DNA of 64,000 nucleotides, taken from positions 9,297,361 to 9,361,360 of the forward strand of contig CM020501.1 of assembly GCA_009823395.1 (NCBI GenBank), written 5' to 3'. The DNA comes from Thamnaconus septentrionalis (taxonomy: Eukaryota; Chordata; Actinopteri; Tetraodontiformes; Monacanthidae). Numbering within the stretch: the first letter of the stretch is position 1; every line of letters starts with the position of its first letter. Of this stretch, positions 41,401 through 55,000 are shown one piece after another. The notes under the pieces were generated by a model that did no database searches, was not told where the DNA came from, and saw only the letters and a list, made by a program, of their open reading frames with translations. The position numbers and the translations under genes were made by a program.

Positions 41401-44032
41401 TCAGGAAATTAGGTCTGATTCTGCTACTCTTTTGGTCGAAAGTACAGCTTCTTTGTGAGCATTGAAGAGAAGCAGGGCATCTGCTTCTTCCCGTAAGCGT
41501 TGACGTTCCGACTCATGGTCACAGTCCTCATCGACACCTTTCTGTTGACCAGTGTGAGCAGCTCTGTGAATTCGAGAGAGTTCCCATACTGTTGGAGCAG
41601 CTCGCACAGATCCTGGATGTACCAAGAGCCGTTGAATCTTCTCCCGGAAGGAATAATAACCTGGATTAAAGTGCAAGATAGTTACTGGTGAAACATTTAT
41701 TGTAAGAGTGAAATCAAAGTATATCTGAAACAGAAAGGAAGTCACGCATAAACCATGTTAAACAGTAGTAAAGAGTCCTCTAGATTCCTCCAGTTTTACC
41801 AGAGGACTGTAGATATGATATGCTTAGATGTCAACTTCATAGAGTGAAGTGATGGTTTTCCATCCATCAGCACTACCTCACCTTCAGCCACAGAGTAGCA
41901 CATGATAAAATCAGCGCCAGCAGGAAGGGTTTGTACGCCGCAGCCATCCTCCACCTCCAGCGCTGGCTTGCTGTCCGGACCAGATGCAGGAGTCACTGAA
42001 TCCTCGTATTCGTTTCCACGGCACGCCTGATGATTCACACAACAATCTTATACATACATATACAGTACATACAACAATACAGCACGATCTTATATTTCAG
42101 ATATTTGTACCTGAAAAATAAAGATCTTGGGCTTCCCCACGAGGCTCTGGCAATTGTTTCCTTTGAACAGCGCAGTAGTTTCCTTAATGCTTATCTGTCC
42201 ATCGTAGGTGTAGACATGGTCACCGTCACCATGGCTCAGGAAAACCAGCAAAAAGCAGTCCCTATCAGAATGGTTTTCCTTTGCCGCTGTTGGAGAACAA
42301 TAATAATAATGAAAAATAATGTTGAAATAAAAGCTGTGCAGCCTTGGAAGGGACATGCTTGATGTATTTTCAGACACAAAACAGCATGAAAACAGATGTC
42401 AATTACATATGCACTGATAATGCTGGCTTCAGGATGAATGAATGAATGAATGTCATTTAAGTGTCTTTGTGTGACAATGAGCATGCACACCTTTGTTGAG
42501 TATATCCTGTACATCCGCCTGTTTGCTGTTGTCATAAAACTTCACCTCGAAGTTCAGCTCTGTCAGTCTGATGGAAAAATCATGAAATAAGTTGTACAAG
42601 CTGGAAGAGTAGGTTTTGTATGTTGCCAAAAGAAAAGACAGTGCCTAAACAAAGGCCCACATGGTGTTGATCACACACAGTTCACCCTGACACTTGAATG
42701 TGAGGTAATAATACCTTTTTTCCAAGTTGTCACGGTCAGCTGTGGACCCATGTCTGTTCTTCAAATTCAGCTTCCAATCGAACTCCTCTTGGTTAAATAT
42801 GAGTGCAAGGCCTCTCTGCTTGTAGTCCATCTTGTACTCCCATGCAGGGTCCAGAACCTTGGCGCTGTTCCATGTCAGAATGAAAGAAAAGGGAGTATTA
42901 GACAAGAGGGAAATTAGGTCATTCAGTTAGATCTCACAAACAGGAAAAGCTGTTTACCTTCTGGAGAAGCCATCCGTTGTTGTAAGGTTCTCTATGCCCG
43001 CTATCAGGGAAAAAAAGATGGGTGTGTGTGATGCAGTTAAGATGCACACAGCTATTTCAAATATCCCACATAAATAACTGACTGAACTTATTTAAAAAAT
43101 AAACAAATTCTGTTGAAAATACAGACAAGTTCTTTGTTTTGGTTGTTCCTTTTGCTGGCATGCTTTTTTCTGCTTCGTTTGGTGCCACTTCTGCTGGTCA
43201 AGCAGTCATTATTCAGCCATAGCAAAAACGTAATATTCTGAACTGTGCTCAAGAGTGATGGATACAAAGTCCAAAGTGCAATGTCAGTTGGTTGTGCTGT
43301 TTAATCAGGCGCCACCCCACAAAGAGGAACCGAACACCTTTTGTTCTTTCACGCACGTAGGCAGGAATATACGACAGTAGCAAAAGTCAATGATTAAGGG
43401 AGTTCATGTCCAGTCAGTTATCATCGACTTTTACTTTCACTTTTTTATATATAATTACAAACAGCATTAGAAATTATTATTAATATGCAGGAAATGAGTT
43501 CATCATGTATTATTTTGTTACACATACACACACAGCTCTGGTTGTATTTATTTCGCCTGCTATTAAATGACTAAAACAGACGTTGGACAATCAAAAAGAG
43601 GGAAATCCCAGGCACTCTTCTTTAAATTTGAAATTTTAAGTAAAGGCTTTTTATATTCAAAGAAGAGCGCCTTCGATTTCCCTTTTGTCACAATGAACCT
43701 TCTGAGCACTCTGCACTTTCTTTTTTGTCTGAAGACACTGGACAATATTCCAAGGAAGTTTTAGACAAGAGTTAAAAAAAAGAAAATAAGGCAATAAAAA
43801 TTTTACATAAAACAGTGACAAAACTGGTACAGTCATAAAATAATTAAATCATCAATTATTCCGAAGTCGCTTATCATTTGTTTAATTTTTTTCAATCATA
43901 TCCTCAGTTTTATTAAGTTCATCATTGTTTTTCTTTGTGTATTAATGCTTTCAAATAAAATAAATTTAAAAAAACAAAACATATAAAGTTCAAATTGTTA
44001 CCTCGATGGCTGTCTTCTGTAGTCTCAGACAT
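41401..44032 (-). CDS. caspase-6-like tandem duplicate, last exon frameshifted
   Basis: Exons (gene order): 44032-44002, 43000-42958, 42864-42715, 42567-42491, 42286-42111, 42026-41882, 41660-41401. Exon sizes of the body (43, 150, 77, 176) equal those of the neighbouring casp6, so this is a tandem duplicate. It lacks the 42-base exon 2. Catalytic His119 (FLSHGDG) and Cys161 (QACRG) are present. The linker exon is 145 instead of 151 bases and its Asp sites differ (SGPD, EVED). In the last exon there is one extra base after about codon 216 (GAGAAGATTCAACGG against GAGACCATAAACGG in casp6). The frame then leaves the p10 sequence and runs open to a stop at 41403-41401, giving 293 residues with an unrelated tail. 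The p10 frame beyond the extra base has no stop before its normal TAG at 41426-41424. This is either a very young mutation or a sequence error. As read, the product lacks most of p10 and should be inactive. Confidence 0.85.
43001..44001 (-). other. intron 1 of the second casp6 copy
   Basis: The intron is about 1 kb and AT-rich, with no repeat recognised. A near-palindromic stretch around 43,600-43,690 carries the words GGGAAATC/GATTTCCC and AAGAGCG/CTCTT in inverted order. Confidence 0.6.
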
Positions 44033-44852
44033 GTTTAAGGTCCCAAGATAACAAAACACTGAAAGCTCAAAATGACTTGCAATGAGCTGAAGACAACACC
44101 TCCTGCTGGTAAAAAAAATAAATAAATAAATTATTTGGTCCCTCCCAGTTTTTTTCAAGTACTCATTGTTACTTGTGAAACATTAACTTATTTATTTATT
44201 GATGGAAGATGAAGAAAATTAGTTTGATACTTTGTTGACATTGAATAACAACTTTTCTTATTAGTAGAGTCTTATTATTAGAGTAATGAAAGATACAATC
44301 AGTTTTTGTTACTTTAGTTTTATTCATTTAAGACAAATCACACATTTTGAGGATCAATACAGTCAAAAAAACAAACAAATTAGGTTGACATGCTTAGTTT
44401 CCAGATTAACTTTGTTGAAGGAAAAGCATCTCTGAAACCTAAATACCCTTCTAATGTTTAATGTAGTTTAAAACCGATTTAAAGATCTGCTGGCATATAT
44501 TATTTAAAAAGTTCTGGAAGACTGCTGTACACTAAACTAAAAAAAAATAGTTACACTTGTCTGTCATTTGGAATATCTACTAAAAAAAAACAAAAAAACA
44601 TTTACAAAGCTCCAAAACTATGTTGCTCTAGAAGAAAAAGAAAGACAGGAAGTGCACAGTCATCTTAAAAAGCACAAATCCACTTCACAGTGTTGACAAA
44701 ATAACAATAATTCATTTCATAGACAAAATATAAATTTTACTCTGACAGCGAGTGTTCTCACGTTACTTCGTCCAATAGATCTCTACAAAAGGGAAGAGGA
44801 CTTGTAGCGCCTTCGAATGAGTCAGTTCCACGGTCCTGATCCTGTGGTCGTG
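44033..44852. other. spacer with pla2g12a 3' untranslated region
   Basis: No other gene was seen. A possible minus-strand poly(A) signal (AATAAA) for pla2g12a lies at 44319-44324, about 530 bases after its stop. Confidence 0.5.
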
Positions 44853-47483
44853 TCACAGCTCCTTCTTCACCTCATACTGACACACGCAAGCAGCTCTTTG
44901 GCTGTCCAGGTAGGGTTTACATCCCAAGTGCATCACAGCGTCAAAGAGCAGAGCCACTGTCGATTCACACGCTGCAGAGAGGGAAAAACACAAAGAGGAA
45001 ATAGCAGACAGGCCTTACAGGAAAGGAACATTGCTCAAGAACAAGGGCCTGTTAAAAGATGGTTCTATTTTTAAATGATACCTGCATTTAAATCAGGACT
45101 GCCAGCTGAGCATTGATGGGATTGAGAATCTAATGTGGAATAAGTACTCACAATTGTAAACTAGATTCAAAAATATCACAATCAAATTGAAGTAGTTATC
45201 TTGGGAGTCACCGCTAATGAATAACTCAAAGCTAAGGTCACTCTGATCTGCTGGATATAATGTGTACTTTAAAAAAAAAATCAACACAACAACCACATTA
45301 ATTTGTACACTAACCAACTCAACTATTCTATTTTTGACTTGTGACAGAAATCAACATGTTTATGAGCTATGGCAAAATTCAAGCCAAATCATTTTTATGT
45401 ATTTGCCTAAAGAGAATGTTGTAGTTTTACAATTAACGATGCAACTATAGCTACAATGGCTGCTATTGTGACACTACTTGTATGAATGCTGCTCAAAAAA
45501 AAATGCAACCATTTCAAGTTATTCTAGCAAAGAGAAAATTAGCAGCATTGCAAGAGGTCTCAAAAAGACACGACAATGTAAATGTATTTACAGTCACCTG
45601 CATAGCGTCTACTGAACCTAGTGACCAGTGTCATCGGGACAATGTCACAGCAGCTCCGCCTCTCACCTTGGACACTCTGGGCCAATCCCAAAGTCCTTTG
45701 AACATTCCTGCAGATGGTTTCGAGACAGTCCTGGAACTCCTCGTCACAGTCGTGCTTCTGGCTGCCGCAGGTGTCGTAGCAGCGATCGTGCTGGTTACAG
45801 CATTTGGTCATGGACGGGATGCCCACGTCGAACTGGAAACAGACAGGTTTGGGATGGGCTATAGGTGAAGTTGACAATGGTTTCAATGGTTACACCTCTA
45901 CAGGGTAACATTTTGATTAATAATAAAAGAAAGAAAGAAACCAAGATGTGGGATGGGACAGGGGCCAAAAAAGAAAGTTGATTATTGTGTGATGAAGAAG
46001 ACACACTTCTGTTATAAACAAATTCCCATGCTTTTCAGTAATTTCATTCTCCTCTATACCTGAAGTGAGGATATATATATGCAGTAAGTTTACATGGCCC
46101 TGAATTAGACTTTTTCAACACATTAAGGGGGCCTCTGTTATAAAAACTGAATTTTTCAGCTCTTTACCATGTTTTGCGTTACTTGTATGCCAACCAACAC
46201 ACCACGCTGCTTTTTTATCCGTTTTACTGTGCTGAAATGAGTCATTTAGATTTTGCTCAACTTCCTACGCCAGAAGGGGAGTTGATTTTCATAGTTAGCG
46301 GTGAGTGGCTGGCCAATCACAGAGTGAGCTGTTCCAAGGTGGAGCCCGGGATGAAACAGTTAGGAGAAGTAGGAAGAGAGCCAAACAGACAAACAATTAT
46401 TTTGAAAGGCCTGTACGGCTCAAACAAATTTTTTAATCAAATAAACCTTATTTATTTTTGGAAGCAAACAACCAAAATTAAATAATTAAACTTGGAAATG
46501 ACCATAAAGGCCTTTGAAAAAGAAAAATGTTCTGTCAGAAAAAAAATGCCAACCTGGCGACGTCCAAATGAACTGAATGTGTAAAAGAGTTATATGTAGA
46601 AAACATTGCTAACTGCAGACCTGAGCACGAGACACCCAACCAACCTTAAATCCAAACACCGGGGAACCGCAGCCATTGGGTGGTGGGTGCTTGTACCCGG
46701 GGCGAGACACCGGCTTGTAACCTGTGGGAGAAGAGCAAAGGTGATAAGGTGTCTTGATACAGTTGGTTATCTGTTATCTTCTCTACTTAAACTACTACTC
46801 GTTGTCACGGATAATCACATCAGTGCAGACCACTCCGCTCCTCGCTGTGCCACTGATATAGTAGGTTCACCCATAAACCTACTATATCAGCTTGATGCTA
46901 CTATCCTACAGTTAGGGTGAGGGTTACATTAAATTTCTTCTTTAAGTGTCTCATTTTCCACCAAGAACAAAATCCAGGTCACTTATCGCATTGGAAATAC
47001 ATAGAAAAAAAAAAACACGTGGATAAAAGATACTATGTCAAATTATCCCCTCCATCGGCCACCACTTACCACCACGTAGCTCCGCCCCTGCCCGTCGTGG
47101 AGGAGAGGGAAAAAAGCTAATTCCACTAATTTCTCAGGTGTGTAAAAATCTACACGACTGAACGGCGGCACACCGCTGTTGCTGATTAACTGTTCCAGGT
47201 ACATGCGTCGACGGGATGAACGTTCACCTCGGAGGACTGTAACCAAGACGTTTCGCTCACCATCGCTACACCTGTAGTGACACAGGCCGTCATCGCCTCC
47301 GAACAGGTCCAGCGCCGCGTTCAGGTACGTGTCAATCTTGTGTATTCCATTGCGGATAGTTTTCAGCGTCATCCTCCAGTCTGGAGTCTCCGGTTCATGT
47401 TCGTACGCGGCAAAACACCCCGACAGGTAGAACGCCAGGGAGAAAACGCCAATAAAACTGTGGAGGTGCATAGTCCGCTTCAT
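44853..47483 (-). CDS. pla2g12a: secreted phospholipase A2 group XIIA
   Basis: Group XIIA phospholipase A2 is a small secreted, calcium-dependent, cysteine-rich lipid hydrolase that cuts the sn-2 ester of glycerophospholipids with low activity. Exons: 47483-47261, 46721-46645, 45832-45667, 44971-44853. All introns are GT-AG and the product is 194 residues (human 189). Residues 1 to about 25 form a signal peptide ending near CFA. Then come the family word DWRMTLKTIRNGIHKIDTYL, the calcium-loop exon (NGCGSPVFGFK) and the active-site helix CCNQHDRCYDTCG with His115 and Asp116. The C-terminal part is Cys-rich, as in the family. It follows casp6 on the same strand, the order seen at human 4q25. 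Its upstream region carries a perfect palindromic E-box. Confidence 0.95.
46853..46890. repeat. perfect 15-bp inverted repeat (hairpin)
   Basis: CTGATATAGTAGGTT (46853-46867) and its exact reverse complement (46876-46890) are separated by 8 bases, in pla2g12a intron 1. Confidence 0.9.
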
Positions 47484-47682
47484 GTCCCAGGAGGGTCCCG
47501 GTGTCTAGCAGTACATTTGTTTTTAGCTTCCCCCAGTTATTCTTCTAAATGTTCTCTTAGTGTCATGACAGGTGTCAAAATTGCTTTTCATTTCAGAAGA
47601 CAAGCAACTACCGAGACGGAACTGACGGAACGCGTCAGCTTTCCTCTAGTAGTGGATATGGGGGGATCACTTCCGGGTACTG

Positions 47683-47692
47683 TCACGTGACT
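47683..47692. promoter_or_regulatory. palindromic E-box GTCACGTGAC upstream of pla2g12a
   Basis: The 10-base palindrome is the high-affinity site of USF and MiT/TFE factors. It lies 200 bases upstream of the pla2g12a start codon, next to an ETS-like CTTCCGGG. This is a candidate control site of the promoter. Confidence 0.5.
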
Positions 47693-47699
47693 GATGAGG

Positions 47700-50484
47700 T
47701 AATAATTTTCAGCTGGCTGTCAACAAAAGTCGCAATGCCAGACAGGTGTACCTACACCGGTCTGTTTCGGAAACTCATTCATACAAAATTTCCCTCCATA
47801 CATTCTCTCTTCTTTTGAACAACTACATATTAAAAAAAAAGAAGAAAAAAGGGCTATTTTTCTTCCTGAAATAGTTCGATGGAGAAGTCAATCGTGTACT
47901 CCTCATTTCAATCTGCAACTTTCTAATTCCTTTTTCAAGAAAATGGCACAGTTCCTAGTGGAATTGTGCCGTCCGATTAAAAATATATGCGAACTTAATG
48001 ACACTTGTTTATTTTAAATTGTGTGGAACTACTGGATTAAAACATGCAACTACAAGCATATCCGACAATATAATCAGAAAAAAAGATTGTCGATCCTTAA
48101 TTATGGACGTGTATTGGGGGAAAACATGGTTAAATGAAAATATATAAATGTATCTCTAATAGAGGCAAGGAAGTCCAATTTAAACACAAACATCTTGAAA
48201 TAACTCCACAAACAGTGTCACCGCATTAAATCTTGCTTAATTTTCTAGTCGTTTAATTAAATTTGATTGCCCTTCTATATCCTAAAAAGCCCTGTGCATA
48301 CTTGGATTCTCACTTCTTCGGACCTCTTGGAATATGACCCACTCGTTCAATTTGTAAAATCTTTTTATTTTAGTTTTCCACAAGATGGCGCCAAAGTATC
48401 TGTAATAAATACATAACTCTCAATGCCAAATTCTTCATCCACAAATAAAAGTTGTAAAGTCAGCCCTAAACTTCACACACTTTGCTTTGGAATTTGTCTT
48501 TGATCTTAAAAATAAATGAGAAAAATGAGAAGTTATGTGCCCTCGTTTCTGAATCCTCCGTTATTGTCCCAGCCCTTTGTTTTTTTTTCTGTTATTGAAC
48601 TACTGTCTACAAAGCAATCCTCATGGAAACTTTTGAGAATTATTCCCGAGTGATTGTGCACTGTTCTTATACAATGGTCAGACCAAGTGCAGCATCTGAT
48701 TTTAGCGAGAAACCATTTCAGATTTAGTTGATGGGAAGCCATGTATCTGATGTATGTAAAAACATTTGTGCACACAAAATGCATTTTCACTGTTGTTTAC
48801 ACCCAGAGCTTAAAACATTTGCAAATGAAAACATTCATTGTATGCAGATAACTCAAGTCCTTTTCTTTTTTTTTTTTTTAGAAAGTGAACCTGTTGTACT
48901 GACCTTGTAACTTCTGACAGTAGACAACATTTTCACCTGGCAAAATTACAGTTTCAAGATTTAAAACTAAGATGTTGAAGCCTCAGGATAATTAATGAAT
49001 CACATACATGTCAAGCGGGTCATATTTGGTTTCTCTTATACAGACCTTGTTTGCAGCACATAAGTTTGTTGCATTGGGCTTCGCATTTTCCAAGAATAGA
49101 AATTAATATGATCTAGGTTACAACAGTCATTGAATGTAAATAACCGTTTTGTTTAATTTGTAAATACCAATAACACTCAATATTTACACGAAGAGTAGGT
49201 CTGCTTGTGAGGAGGCAGCCTCATATCAAAAGTCGACCAAAACATGGATCTGCTCAGGGTTTCATGATTTTACCCTGACATCAAAGCGAGAACAAGAAAG
49301 ACGTGAGCAAAAGCAGAACATCAGAAAACAGATTAACCTTGTGTGTAATATGCTTTCTTGCCATTAGATGCAAGATGTTTGGCATATCACGTTAAATGCA
49401 CACTGTGGTAAGCTCCCATTAGCCAATTACTATTGCCATAAAGCAGACGGCCAAAAGGCAAGGGCAGCTTTAAAGTCCTGACGGCTCCCTCCAGTGGCCA
49501 CATAGTCATAACGACAATTCAAATTAAATCGTGTTTCATGCCCTCAGCCCCTCAGTCCTGTTATGATCAGACTATGCATTCGATACTTCATTCCATTTCG
49601 ATTGTGATCTGATTCAGCACCAACTGATGATCAGTGGGAAGCAGAGGGATTTCACAGAAGAATTGGAATTTCAATTTTAAAAATGTAATGTGTAAAATTA
49701 ACATATGCCAAAAAATCAAAAACAATTACACCCAGTGGTCTAATATTAATAATTTTAGTTTATTTAAATGATTATTTCAGCATTGAAGAAAAACAGTTTC
49801 TTCTATAGTTACTTAAATAACTCCATTAACTTCAAACATTCAAAAAATGAAAATGTACAACCATGAACAAAGTTTCATCAATGTCCTTCAATGTTTGTCT
49901 CAGCCAACTTGACATTCTGAAGCAGACAACATCACATGTTCTCTTAGTGGCATAAAAAGAGTCCCGTCTCTATGAACCATTTGTCTTCTCTCGTGTTCGG
50001 AAGTGCGAAGGAAGCTGCAAGGAACTTCATATTTCTTTCCATCCTATTTTCCTGCATCTCCTGAGGGATGGATCTGACTGCACGACAACGAGAGCAATCT
50101 CCAAAGTCTCCTGATGTCACCAGGACACTTACTGATTGTGCGAAAAGCCTCCTTGGTTCCCCATTTGTCGAAGCACATGCTTTAACTATTAAGTGTCCAT
50201 GTACTTGAATTCAGGAGAGCAAAAAAAAAGAACAGCGTGAGGGGGGAAAAAAGTGAAGTTCTACAGTGAGCGTAGCTGGCATCAGGAGGACGTGACGGGG
50301 CAGCATGTGGGATCAGGCTGGAGCGAGGAAGAGGAAGAGGAGAGGTAATGTTTGAGAAGACTCAGTGTTACTATGTTACTTCAGTAGGTTCTTTTTCTTC
50401 TTTCTTCTAGTGTGAAGACTGGTACTTAAAAAAAAAAATACACTAAATCATACACATCTACTCATAGACATCATCTAAAATGAC
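47700..50484. other. intergenic between pla2g12a and dnajb14
   Basis: No gene was recognised. The 3' untranslated region of dnajb14 must occupy part of the right side. The sequence is AT-rich with no clear repeat structure. Confidence 0.6.
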
Positions 50485-52013
50485 TTATCCTCCTCTGAAC
50501 AGTTTATTTAGTCTGTCTAGCTCCCTGCAGTTGTCCATCGTCATCTGCTCGGCCTTCTTGCGCATTCGGTCGTCCCTGTACACCTTAGCAGCGTACAGCA
50601 GGTCTGTTTCTGGGTGAGACAAGAGGGAAGGGAAAAACGAGACTTGAGACAAATTGGGGCTGGAGGAAAAAAAGCGAATGAATAGCGTTGAGCGATTGGT
50701 ACTCACTTGTCTGTCTCTCTTTCCAGCAGTTATTTCTGACGTTAGATACGTAGTCATCCTCCACATTTTTCTCAATCTGCTGAAGCGCCGAGCCCTTGTA
50801 CTCAGATTTGAAGTCCCGCGTGACATAGTAGTCGACGTGCAGGTTTTCTGTTTGTCGCTTCACAGTCTGACCAGTCGACCTAGAAAAAAAAAAAGATGGC
50901 AGTGAAAGCTTTCCGTGAAGAACGAACCGAGTGTAGACAAAATCAAATGTTTGCGCCGCAAACGGCATTGAATGAACGCTGAAACGGGACAGACAGCAAG
51001 CCAGGTTGTAGCTCTTTTGATACAGTGTTCAGTCAAAAATGAGTCTGAATCTGATTTGTAAAATAATTTACACATGCAAAATAAATGTGGTTGGCAAAAA
51101 CATTTTACCCATTTTCATTAAACGTATGATAAAATAAAAACAAGCAGTGATGCATGGTACATGACTGCACTGTTCTTGTATGTAATGAAACATAATTGTA
51201 AACAAACAAAACATAATCTAATGTTAATTTATCAACAGAACAGACATGAAAAACGTTAACAGGTTTATAAACATAACAGCACAAAGTCAAATGTATATTC
51301 CTATTCAGATCCACTCCTAATTCAAGAGTAAGGCCTACCATCTAGTTTTGTACGCACACATGGAGTGAGAGAGAGTGTGTGTGTGTGTACGTGTTGTGTG
51401 GATGCAGGCAAACAAAAAGTTGTATTCATGTGAGTGTGTGTGCTTACGGTCTGGAGTAGAGGCTGTAGGGAGGGGGCGACACCATCATCTGGCTCAGTAT
51501 GGACACTAGAATCAGGACCACGATGGGCATCAGCTGGATGAACATGGAGAAGCCACCCTGGAGGAAACACAAGAGTGAGCCTCAACCTCCGACAGCGCAG
51601 AAAACAGTGAACAGTGAAGGGCGGGTGAGGGTCCGTACGTCTCCTCTGTCGTCGGTCCTCTCTTGTCGGTAGTCCGGCTCGTGGCTGTAGCTCGTCCTGC
51701 CGTTGTTGAAGGTGTGCGGACTCGCTGAGGACGAGAGGAGCGACGTTAAAACGGCCGACGTGGCGTCACCTCGAATCGCCGCTGATAATAAATAAACTTC
51801 AGAGTGGTTCGCTCACAGGAGGGGAAGCCACCTCCGAAGAACATGTTGAAGAGGTCCTCGGGGGTGATGTCGGCCTCGAAGCCCCTGTGGAAGTCGAAGC
51901 CCCCCCTGTGAGAGTGACCCGGGCTGCTGGGCTCCTCGCTTCCCATCACGTCATACTGCCGCCTCTTGTCCGGGTTGCTCAGCACTGCGTACGCGTTACC
52001 GATCTCTGAAGGG

Positions 52014-52047
<34 letters not shown>

Positions 52048-55000
52048 CCTTTACTCATAAAATCAACTATTTTCCTCATTTATGTTCGACACACTAAATT
52101 AGACCATTTTAAACGACCGGTGCTGCCGAGGTGTACCTACATTGTATGATGTTCTCCCACATCAACTACTGTTATACAAATTGGTCTTTCACTGGAGCTC
52201 TTACACCAATTAAACAACTTTACAAGAGAGCCCTTGTATTTGATAAAAAGAATGCATTCGTATCATCACTGCAACATCCTGGGAAAATGTAATTTTCAAA
52301 CATGTATGTGTGATCTATAAATCTCTGCATGCTCTGTACCCACCACCCCTGGAAGAGAATATAAAAAAAACAACCAGAAAAGTGTAGGGACCATAGCTGC
52401 CACAAGAGGGGACTGTGAGGTACAATTTACACGCACAACATTTTCTCAAAAAGTGTTGTCAATCGAAGGACGTTTAGAATGGAACAAGCTACCCATTAAT
52501 ATTAGAGAGTGTCCGACTTTTAGGACTTTTAAAGCACAACTTACAGACTGGATATTAGACAAACAAACTTGTGAGCAACTGTAACCATGTTTAGTCTGGG
52601 TCAATCTTGTGTGTGCAGTTGTAGGTCTATGGCTGGTATGTGTGCAATAGTGTAGCTATGTAATTATTATGGACAAATGTTTATGGCCGATACGTGTGCA
52701 TGAATGTAGGCATAGTTAATATGCGTGAATGTTTGTGGACTTTTTATGTCAATTGTTGCATTATATTGTTGTATTGTACTTTTTATGTCAATTGTTGTAC
52801 TGTTGGGGACAACGGATGAAATTTAGCAGCGGTGCTAAGTTTTTCAATATGCACTGTCCTGTCTAAATAAACTTATAAAATAAATTAAAAATAATAATAA
52901 TAAACTTCCCCACATTGAATACAACATCTAATCAAACAGCAGTTACTTTTAAAGGCATCTGTTGCACCGGGTGCGTGGTTTTTGTCTGGGTGGAACTTGA
53001 GCGCAAGCTTCCTGTAGGCCTTCTTCAGATCCTCGTCACTGACTTCTTTGTTGACGCCCAGCACTTCGTAGTAATCCTTACACCGCTTTATTCTAAAGGA
53101 CGACGGAGAAAGAAAAAGACAAATCAGTGGAGAGTGGTAACAAGTGACTTCAAAGTTTAGGATTCATCCAGACAGTAAAACATTTACAGAAGACATTTGC
53201 TGGGGGTAGGCTCTCCACATAGACTTAAAGGTCCAGTGTGTAAAATTTTGATGCCTGGTATTTAAAGTAGCTCGCCTACTTTACGGCCCTGTCAGGCAGG
53301 CTTCCTTGAAAAGTGGCAGTGCAAAAGATGACATTTAACTGGCAGCAGGACAATTGCATTATGTATATTCTTATGCATATGAGAACGTTCTCAGGGCAGG
53401 AAAACCAAACTAATTTATTGTAGGCTTTTACCAATGTAAGAATCATAAATCAAGCCAAATTTTATACACTGTAGCTTTAATTTTCATTTGATCAGATTTT
53501 TTTTTTTTTACATTATTGCGCAAAGCAAACTTTATCTAAGAAGTCACAGTCAGACTTCTTGAGGTTTGAGATAACGTGAGTGATTTGAAAAATGCCTGCA
53601 AATCATTGTGTGCAGATGTGTGTTTGTGTGTTGGCCCAGCTGTGAACTGGCCACTCGTCCAGGCTGTGACTCGCTGCCACTGTAAGACAGCTAGGAGAGG
53701 CTTCAGCACTCCTGCAAGTGGAGACAGTAAATTATGGATGGATGTTTTAAATGTACGGAATCTATAGATGTACATTGTAAGACAAACTAGTTTTACTGTA
53801 CTGATCCGAGTTAAGGAAAAAAAGTACAACTTTCCCTTTGAAGAAGTGATGCAAGTTTTAATCCCCGTGGATTTCTTGCGAAGACATTAGGGAGTGCAGC
53901 CGTTGCCTCCGTGCAGGGTGCAAGACGGGGCCACGGTTGCATAATGCCGAGCATCAGACGTGACCTAGAAATGAACCCAAGTTTCCATCTGCATCTGTCT
54001 GGCACTCCGACGGAGGCTGCAGCTGCACATACAAGACTCCCTTTTAATACGGTCTCTTTACGCTGCCCCTTTCGTGGGCTCTAAAATTAGAGCCTGCGGT
54101 GGTTACCAAGTGTCGAGCTCACAACTTTAAATGGCTCTCCCCACGGGCACAGCACCAAGCGGAGGAGGTTCCCCCGGCGACGGCGGTGTGTATGTGTGCA
54201 CACAACATCGCGGTGACGGACGAGGGCCCTAATTGAGCATGAGAGACTCAGTGAGGCCGTCGGCAGCGTGGAGACTGTCCCAGTGAGTCACCTTTGCACG
54301 CCGTCAACCTGCTCTTTGGTGAAGGTCTTGGCGGAGTCGCCTCCTCCCGACTCTCGGCCCTCTCCTTCCGTCCGGGCACCTGTGTGGTCCGAGCTTTCTG
54401 CCGCTCTCCTGCGATACGCACCATTACTGGCTGAGCTGCCGTTCTTCGTCAAAGCATCCAATAAACCTGAGAGAAGTGAGGGGGAGGGGAGGAGGTTACA
54501 TTGATATCAAATAGCAGATATATCCTTCCTTATTTCTCCTCCATCTGTTTCCACATCTCTTTTACTTGCACCTTCGGGGACTTTAGAGGAAGAAATAATG
54601 CCTTCTGTGTTCACGCAGTCTCTTTGTATTTACCAAAAGTAGCACAAAATTATTCATGTTCATATCACAACTAGAAGCTGCAGAGCCTTATGCCATCAGG
54701 AATGTACAAATATCTCTTATGGTAATAAAAGAGATGCACTATGGCAAACAGCTCTTTACGTGGCTGAAAGCATGAGTACTTTTTTTTTTTTTTTAACCAT
54801 TTCAATAGAATTTATGTGACAAACATTTTATAATCCAAAACTGAGGAGTGGTTCAAACTTATCAGAAGGTCAATCTGCAGCCAGAAGAAAAAAGTCAAAT
54901 CATTTGAATTTGAATCGTTCTTCCAGAACAGTAATAAAGATAGTAGAATATAGCTTCATTATAATGAACCTATATTATTAATGATGAAATCCGATCACTT

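Noticed and set aside
45482..45868. 128-codon open frame on the plus strand
   Set aside because: It is the antisense of pla2g12a exon 3.
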